64,000 nucleotides of DNA. It comes from Methylobacterium haplocladii (GTDB taxonomy: Bacteria > Pseudomonadota > Alphaproteobacteria > Rhizobiales > Beijerinckiaceae). The position numbers were made by a program, and so were the translations under genes. Positions 60,370 through 64,000 of the stretch are shown one piece after another. Position 1 is the stretch's first letter. Each line of letters starts with the position of its first letter. Location of the stretch: contig NZ_BJZT01000025.1 of assembly GCF_007992175.1 (NCBI RefSeq), forward strand, positions 1-64,000. The letters run 5' to 3'. The notes under the pieces were generated by a model, which made no database searches, had not been told where the DNA came from, and was given only the letters and a program-made list of their open reading frames with translations.

Positions 60370-62133
60370 TCACTTCTTCTTCTTGACCACGCTCTGCGGG
60401 TTGAGGCTGCCGATGTTGCCGCTCTCGCTGCCGGCGGCCGGGTCGATCGCCGCGTTGATGAGGGTAGGCTTTCCGGAGTCCATCGCCGCGTCCACCGCGC
60501 GCTTCAGCTCGTCCGGCGTCGTGACATGGGCGCCGACGCCGCCGAAGGCCTCCATCATGCGGTCGTAGCGAGCCTCCGGCACGAAGACCGTGGTGGCCGG
60601 ATCGCGTCCGGTCGGGTCGGTGTCGGTGCCGCGGTAGATGCCGTTGTTGTTGAACACCACGATGCAGACCGGCAGGTTGTACCGGCAGATGGTCTCGACC
60701 TCCATGCCGGAGAACCCGAAGGCGCTGTCGCCCTCGACGCACAGGACCGGCTTGCCGGTCTCGACGGCGGCGGCGACGGCGAAGCCCATGCCGATGCCCA
60801 TGATGCCCCAGGTGCCGACGTCCAGGCGCTTGCGCGGCTGGTACATGTCGATGATCCCGCGGGCGAGATCGAGGGTGTTGGCGCCCTCGTTGACGAGGAT
60901 GGCGTCGGGCCGCTCCTTGATCACGGTGCGCAGCGCCCCGAGGGCCGAGTGGAAGTCCATCGGCGCCGTGTTCTTCATGAGCTTCGGCGCCATCTTGGCG
61001 ACGTTGGCCTCACGCTTCGATCGCAGCGTCTCGATCCAGTCGGCCGGGGCGGTCTTCCAGCCCTGGCCCATGCCTTCGAGGAGCGCGGCGAGGCAGGAGC
61101 CGATATCGCCGACCACCGGCGCGACGATCTCGACGTTCGAGTCCATCTCGCGCGGTTCGATGTCGATCTGGATGAAGCGCTTGGAGCCGGGCGCGCCCCA
61201 GGTCTTGCCCTTGCCGTGCGAGAGCAGCCAGTTGAGGCGGGCGCCGACGAGGAGGACGACGTCCGAATCCTTCAGGGCGGTGGAACGCGCGGCACCGGCC
61301 GAGAGCGGATGCGTGTCCGGCAGCAGGCCCTTGGCCATGCTCATCGGCACGTAGGGGATGCCGCTGGTCTCGACGAGTTCGCGCACGAGCTCGTCGGCCT
61401 GGGCGTAGGCCGCGCCCTTGCCGAGCACGATGAGGGGCCGCTTGGCGTTCTTGAGCTCTTCGAGGGCGCGGGCGATGGCCGAGGGCGCCGGGATCTGTGC
61501 GGGGGCCGCGTCGATCACCTTGACCAGCGAGGCCGCACCGGCCTCGGCATCCATCACCTGGCTGAACAGCTTGGCGGGGAGGTCGAGGTAGACGCCGCCC
61601 GGACGGCCCGAGACGGCGGCGCGGATGGCACGGGCGACGGCGATGCCGATATCGGCCGCGTGCAGCACGCGGAAGGCGGCCTTGCAGAGCGGCTTGGCGA
61701 TGGCGAGCTGGTCCATCTCCTCGTAGTCGCCCTGCTGCAGGTCGACGATCTCGCGCTCGGAGGAGCCCGAGATCAGGATCATCGGGAAGCAGTTGGTGGT
61801 GGCGTTGGCGAGCGCCGTCAGGCCGTTGAGGAAGCCGGGCGCCGACACGGTCAGGCAGATGCCCGGTGCCTTGGTGAGGAAGCCCGCGATGGCGGCGGCG
61901 TTGCCGGCATGCTGCTCGTGGCGGAAGGAGATGACGCGCATGCCCTCGGCCTGGGCCATCCGGCCGAGATCGGTGATCGGGATGCCGGGCACGCCGTAGA
62001 TCGTCTTGATGCCGTTGAGCTTCAGCGCGTCGATGACGAGGTGGAAGCCGTCCGTCAGCTCCATAGGAGCGTCGGCTTCGGCGGTGCTGACGTCGGCCGT
62101 CGACGTATCGATGAGCTTTGCGACTGCGGACAT
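60370..62133 (-). CDS. oxc: Oxalyl-CoA decarboxylase
   Basis: 587 residues. ATG at 62133 has GGGAGGGAACG ahead. A thiamine-diphosphate enzyme: the Pyr domain starts [20 protein letters not shown] with the catalytic Glu region [17 protein letters not shown], and the PP domain has the [20 protein letters not shown]...NNNG metal/cofactor motif. [20 protein letters not shown] is diagnostic of Oxc. It converts oxalyl-CoA to formyl-CoA and CO2, closing the Frc cycle. A TTGGTATACCAA operator lies 97 bases upstream. N-terminal extension of about 23 residues relative to the Oxalobacter enzyme. Confidence 0.96.
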   Translation of the reverse strand: MSAVAKLIDTSTADVSTAEADAPMELTDGFHLVIDALKLNGIKTIYGVPGIPITDLGRMAQAEGMRVISFRHEQHAGNAAAIAGFLTKAPGICLTVSAPGFLNGLTALANATTNCFPMILISGSSEREIVDLQQGDYEEMDQLAIAKPLCKAAFRVLHAADIGIAVARAIRAAVSGRPGGVYLDLPAKLFSQVMDAEAGAASLVKVIDAAPAQIPAPSAIARALEELKNAKRPLIVLGKGAAYAQADELVRELVETSGIPYVPMSMAKGLLPDTHPLSAGAARSTALKDSDVVLLVGARLNWLLSHGKGKTWGAPGSKRFIQIDIEPREMDSNVEIVAPVVGDIGSCLAALLEGMGQGWKTAPADWIETLRSKREANVAKMAPKLMKNTAPMDFHSALGALRTVIKERPDAILVNEGANTLDLARGIIDMYQPRKRLDVGTWGIMGIGMGFAVAAAVETGKPVLCVEGDSAFGFSGMEVETICRYNLPVCIVVFNNNGIYRGTDTDPTGRDPATTVFVPEARYDRMMEAFGGVGAHVTTPDELKRAVDAAMDSGKPTLINAAIDPAAGSESGNIGSLNPQSVVKKKK

Positions 62134-62229
62134 GTCGTTCCCTCCCGTGAGATTTTGGTTGGCGCCGTCCTTGTCCGATCGGGCTCGACCGAATCGGCGG
62201 ACGGGTGGGATCCGGCTGCGACCCTGATC

Positions 62230-62249
62230 TTGGTATACCAAATACCAAA
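62230..62249. promoter_or_regulatory. Palindromic operator candidate upstream of oxc
   Basis: TTGGTATACCAA (62230-62241) is a perfect 12-bp palindrome followed directly by a further ATACCAAA half-site. Confidence 0.6.
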
Positions 62250-62261
62250 TAGAGGGTCAAC

Positions 62262-62295
62262 GAAAACGCCGGCCGGAATCGGGTCCGGCCGGCGC
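62262..62295 (-). terminator. Terminator of the OFA transporter gene
   Basis: On the minus strand CGCCGGCCGG (62285-62294) pairs with CCGGCCGGCG (62267-62276) and is followed by TTTTC. It separates the transporter transcript from oxc. Confidence 0.8.
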
Positions 62296-62307
62296 TGTCG
62301 AGGGAGC

Positions 62308-63636
62308 TCAGGCGAGCGTCAGGGAGTGTGTTTCGGGCTTGGCCGGCCCGGGCTCCTCGGCGAGATAGCGCCGGCGCAGGGGCTTCAGCACGAACATCGC
62401 CAGGGAGGCCGCGACGATGTTGAGGCCGATGATCAGCGCGAACACCGCCGACCAGCCATAGGCCGCCGACAGCATGCTGCCGAAGGGCACGAGGAAGGCG
62501 GCCGAGCCCTTGGCGGTGTAGAGGAGCCCGGCATTGCTCGCCGCGAATTTCGAGCCGAACGTGTCGCCGCAGGTCGCCGGGAACAGCGAGTAGATCTCGC
62601 CGAACACACCGAAATAGACCGCCGTCGCGAAGACGAAGACGTAGGGGTTGGAGCCGAGGTTGAGCAGGATGATGATCGCCGTCGCCGCGATGCTGAAGGC
62701 GATGAACATCGTGTTCTCGCGGCCGATATTGTCCGAGACCCAGCCGAAGAACGGCCGGCCGAAGCCGTCGAAGATCCGGTCCAGCGAGATCGCGAAGGTG
62801 AGGGCGGCCATCTGCAGGCCGAACAGGCTCACGGGCACGTCGGCGACCTTGAAGTCGCGGGCGATCGGCGCGATCTGCGCCGCCGCCATCAGGCCGCCCG
62901 CGGCCACCATGACGAACATGGCATACATCACCCAGAACACGGGGGTGCGCACCGCCTCCTTGGGGCTGCGGTCGATGCTGGTCTGGGGTAGGCGCAGGCT
63001 CTTGCGCTGGACCGGGCCGGCCGAGCGCGGCTTGCGCAGCAGGAACGACAGGGCGACGACGACGAGGCCCTGACCGAGGCCGAAATACAGGAATGCGTCC
63101 TGGTAGCCGCTCGTCGCGATCATCTTGGCGATCGGGACCACCGTGATGGCCGCCCCCGCGCCGAAGCCCGCGGCGGTGGCGCCGGCCGCGAGGCCGCGGC
63201 GGTGCGGGAACCACTTCAGCGCGTTGCCGACGCACGTGCCGTAGACCGACCCGGCCCCGATCCCGCCGATGACGGCCGCCGTGTAGAGCACCGGCAGCGA
63301 TTCGGCATGGGCATTGAGGAACCAGGCGAGGCCGATCATCACGCCGCCGAAGCCGACCACGACGCGCGGGCCGTAGCGGTCGACGAACCAGGTCTCGATC
63401 GGCACCAGCCAGGTCTCGGTGGCGACGAAGATCGTGAAGGCGAACTGGATGGCCGCGCGGCCCCAGTGGAACTTGGCGTCGATGGGATCGACGAACAGCG
63501 TCCAGCCGTATTGGAGGTTGGCGATCATCGCCATGCAGAGCACGCCGAAGGCGAGCTGCCACCATTTGGCAGAGGGCGCATCCTGCGGTGCGTCCCCACG
63601 TCGTGCGGCGGGGTTCGGCGCGGCCTGGCTTTCCAT
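62308..63636 (-). CDS. oxlT: OFA-family MFS transporter (oxalate/formate antiporter)
   Basis: 442 residues from ATG at 63636 with GGGAGGAA upstream. About 12 helices; NLQYGWTLFVDPIDAKFHWG in helix 1 and GIGAGSVYGTCVGNALKWFP match the OFA family, including the basic residue region in helix 11 (AKGSAAFLVPFGSMLS with Lys) that binds oxalate in OxlT. It would exchange oxalate for formate across the inner membrane. Next to oxc, which supports oxalate. Confidence 0.9.
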   Translation of the reverse strand: MESQAAPNPAARRGDAPQDAPSAKWWQLAFGVLCMAMIANLQYGWTLFVDPIDAKFHWGRAAIQFAFTIFVATETWLVPIETWFVDRYGPRVVVGFGGVMIGLAWFLNAHAESLPVLYTAAVIGGIGAGSVYGTCVGNALKWFPHRRGLAAGATAAGFGAGAAITVVPIAKMIATSGYQDAFLYFGLGQGLVVVALSFLLRKPRSAGPVQRKSLRLPQTSIDRSPKEAVRTPVFWVMYAMFVMVAAGGLMAAAQIAPIARDFKVADVPVSLFGLQMAALTFAISLDRIFDGFGRPFFGWVSDNIGRENTMFIAFSIAATAIIILLNLGSNPYVFVFATAVYFGVFGEIYSLFPATCGDTFGSKFAASNAGLLYTAKGSAAFLVPFGSMLSAAYGWSAVFALIIGLNIVAASLAMFVLKPLRRRYLAEEPGPAKPETHSLTLA

Positions 63637-63700
63637 CCCGGATTCCTCCCGTTGCGGGTTTTCTTGATTCCGTACGCAGACCATCAAGCACGATAATTCT

Positions 63701-63719
63701 AGGTATGCAATATACCAGG
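63701..63719. promoter_or_regulatory. Variant of the oxalate-region palindrome
   Basis: AGGTATGCAATATACCAGG upstream of the OFA transporter pairs GGTAT with ATACC but with wider spacing than TGGTATACCA. It lies about 65 bases before the start codon. Confidence 0.4.
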
Positions 63720-63913
63720 ATTAAAAATGCGCGACGGACGTATGGCTTATGATCCGTGGCGTGCGGGGGCGAGGCGGATCGACCGGCCCTCCCGAGGGGG
63801 GACGAGATGCCGAAACGACGACGCGCGCCGGGCGTCTCCGCCACGGCGCGCGTCGATTTTCGCGTAGAGGGCGGCCGGTCGTTCGGACCGGCCGCCGGGG
63901 ATGCCTGGGGCGG

Positions 63914-64000
63914 CTACTCCGCCGGGACGGCGTGGAGGCCGAGCGCCGGCTTCGTATAGGCGGCCCGCATCGGCTTGAGCACGAACAGGGCCATCAGCGC
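63914..64000 (-). CDS. C-terminal end of a second OFA-type MFS transporter
   Basis: Only the last 28 residues are inside the window: ALMALFVLKPMRAAYTKPAL and then GLHAVPAE, with TAG at 63914-63916. They align with the last helix and tail of the neighbouring OFA transporter (MFVLKPLRRRYLAEEP). A GC-rich hairpin (63870-63896) follows the stop but lacks a T-run. A tandem duplicate of the oxalate transporter is likely. Confidence 0.6.
   Translation of the reverse strand, partial: ALMALFVLKPMRAAYTKPALGLHAVPAE

Noticed and set aside
59968..62991. 1007-codon plus-strand frame over oxc and the transporter
   Set aside because: It is antisense to two well-supported genes and crosses two interspersed repeats; no recognisable protein.
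61010..63844. 944-codon minus-strand frame
   Set aside because: It runs in the wrong frame through both the OFA transporter and oxc, including their terminator.

Overview
The window is GC-rich alphaproteobacterial chromosome and fits Methylobacterium/Methylorubrum. Evidence: it opens with the C-terminus of a XoxF-type lanthanide methanol dehydrogenase, carries a complete oxalate module (frc, oxc, OFA-type transporter), an rpsO-pnp locus, rich sulfonate transport, and several families of short interspersed palindromic repeats between genes. The species assignment is inference from gene content only.

Layout. 0-15 kb is core and housekeeping: xoxF end, a soluble chemoreceptor-like protein, a NitT/TauT-type ABC importer (ATPase-permease-binding protein, minus strand), a DUF3597 protein, a RidA-PotF pair, small stress/membrane proteins, an alpha/beta hydrolase, a GST, a winged-helix/TPR regulator, and pnp-rpsO with an unusually structured intergenic region. 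15.87-26.39 kb is a genomic island integrated in tRNA-Leu(CAG). It is bounded by 18-bp direct repeats and paired TGTACAAC boxes at both ends. It carries a tyrosine integrase, an arsenic cluster (arsR-arsC-acr3-tauE/arsH plus a Cys/Met-rich secreted protein), a protein with family-A DNA-polymerase-like motifs, and an IS21-family element flanked by two different truncated genes (an RNase H-like fragment and vsr). 26.4-29.5 kb is a sparse region with small DUF6894-like genes.

29.5-33.9 kb is a surface-glycan module (coiled-coil protein, GT2-GT4 fusion, two left-handed beta-helix acyltransferases). 34.1-38.5 kb is a minus-strand, translationally coupled operon: GT1 glycosyltransferase, a 54-residue membrane microprotein, a ferredoxin, a ferredoxin reductase and a P450. 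38.6-42 kb holds an MFS and a SulP transporter. 42.3-47.3 kb holds two TonB-dependent receptors, the first behind a cobalamin riboswitch. 47.8-54.8 kb is a sulfonate-sulfur operon (ssuE/msuE, ssuA, ssuC, ssuB, ssuD and two more ssuA paralogues) interrupted by repeats. 54.8-64 kb is the oxalate region (frc, oxc, OFA transporter and the end of a second OFA transporter) with a PAS protein, an OsmC protein, an HPP-CBS protein and an esterase. Palindromes containing TGGTATACCA lie upstream of oxc and of the PAS/OsmC pair, with a variant upstream of the OFA transporter, suggesting one regulator.

How it works together. The organism appears equipped for one- and two-carbon growth (methanol, oxalate/formate), scavenging of organosulfonates under sulfate limitation, and B12 or metal uptake. 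The island adds arsenic resistance. The most unusual items are the island-borne polymerase-like protein with its coupled, IS-truncated partner, the integrase-site architecture, the P450/GT1 operon with its microprotein, and the hairpin-packed rpsO-pnp spacer.
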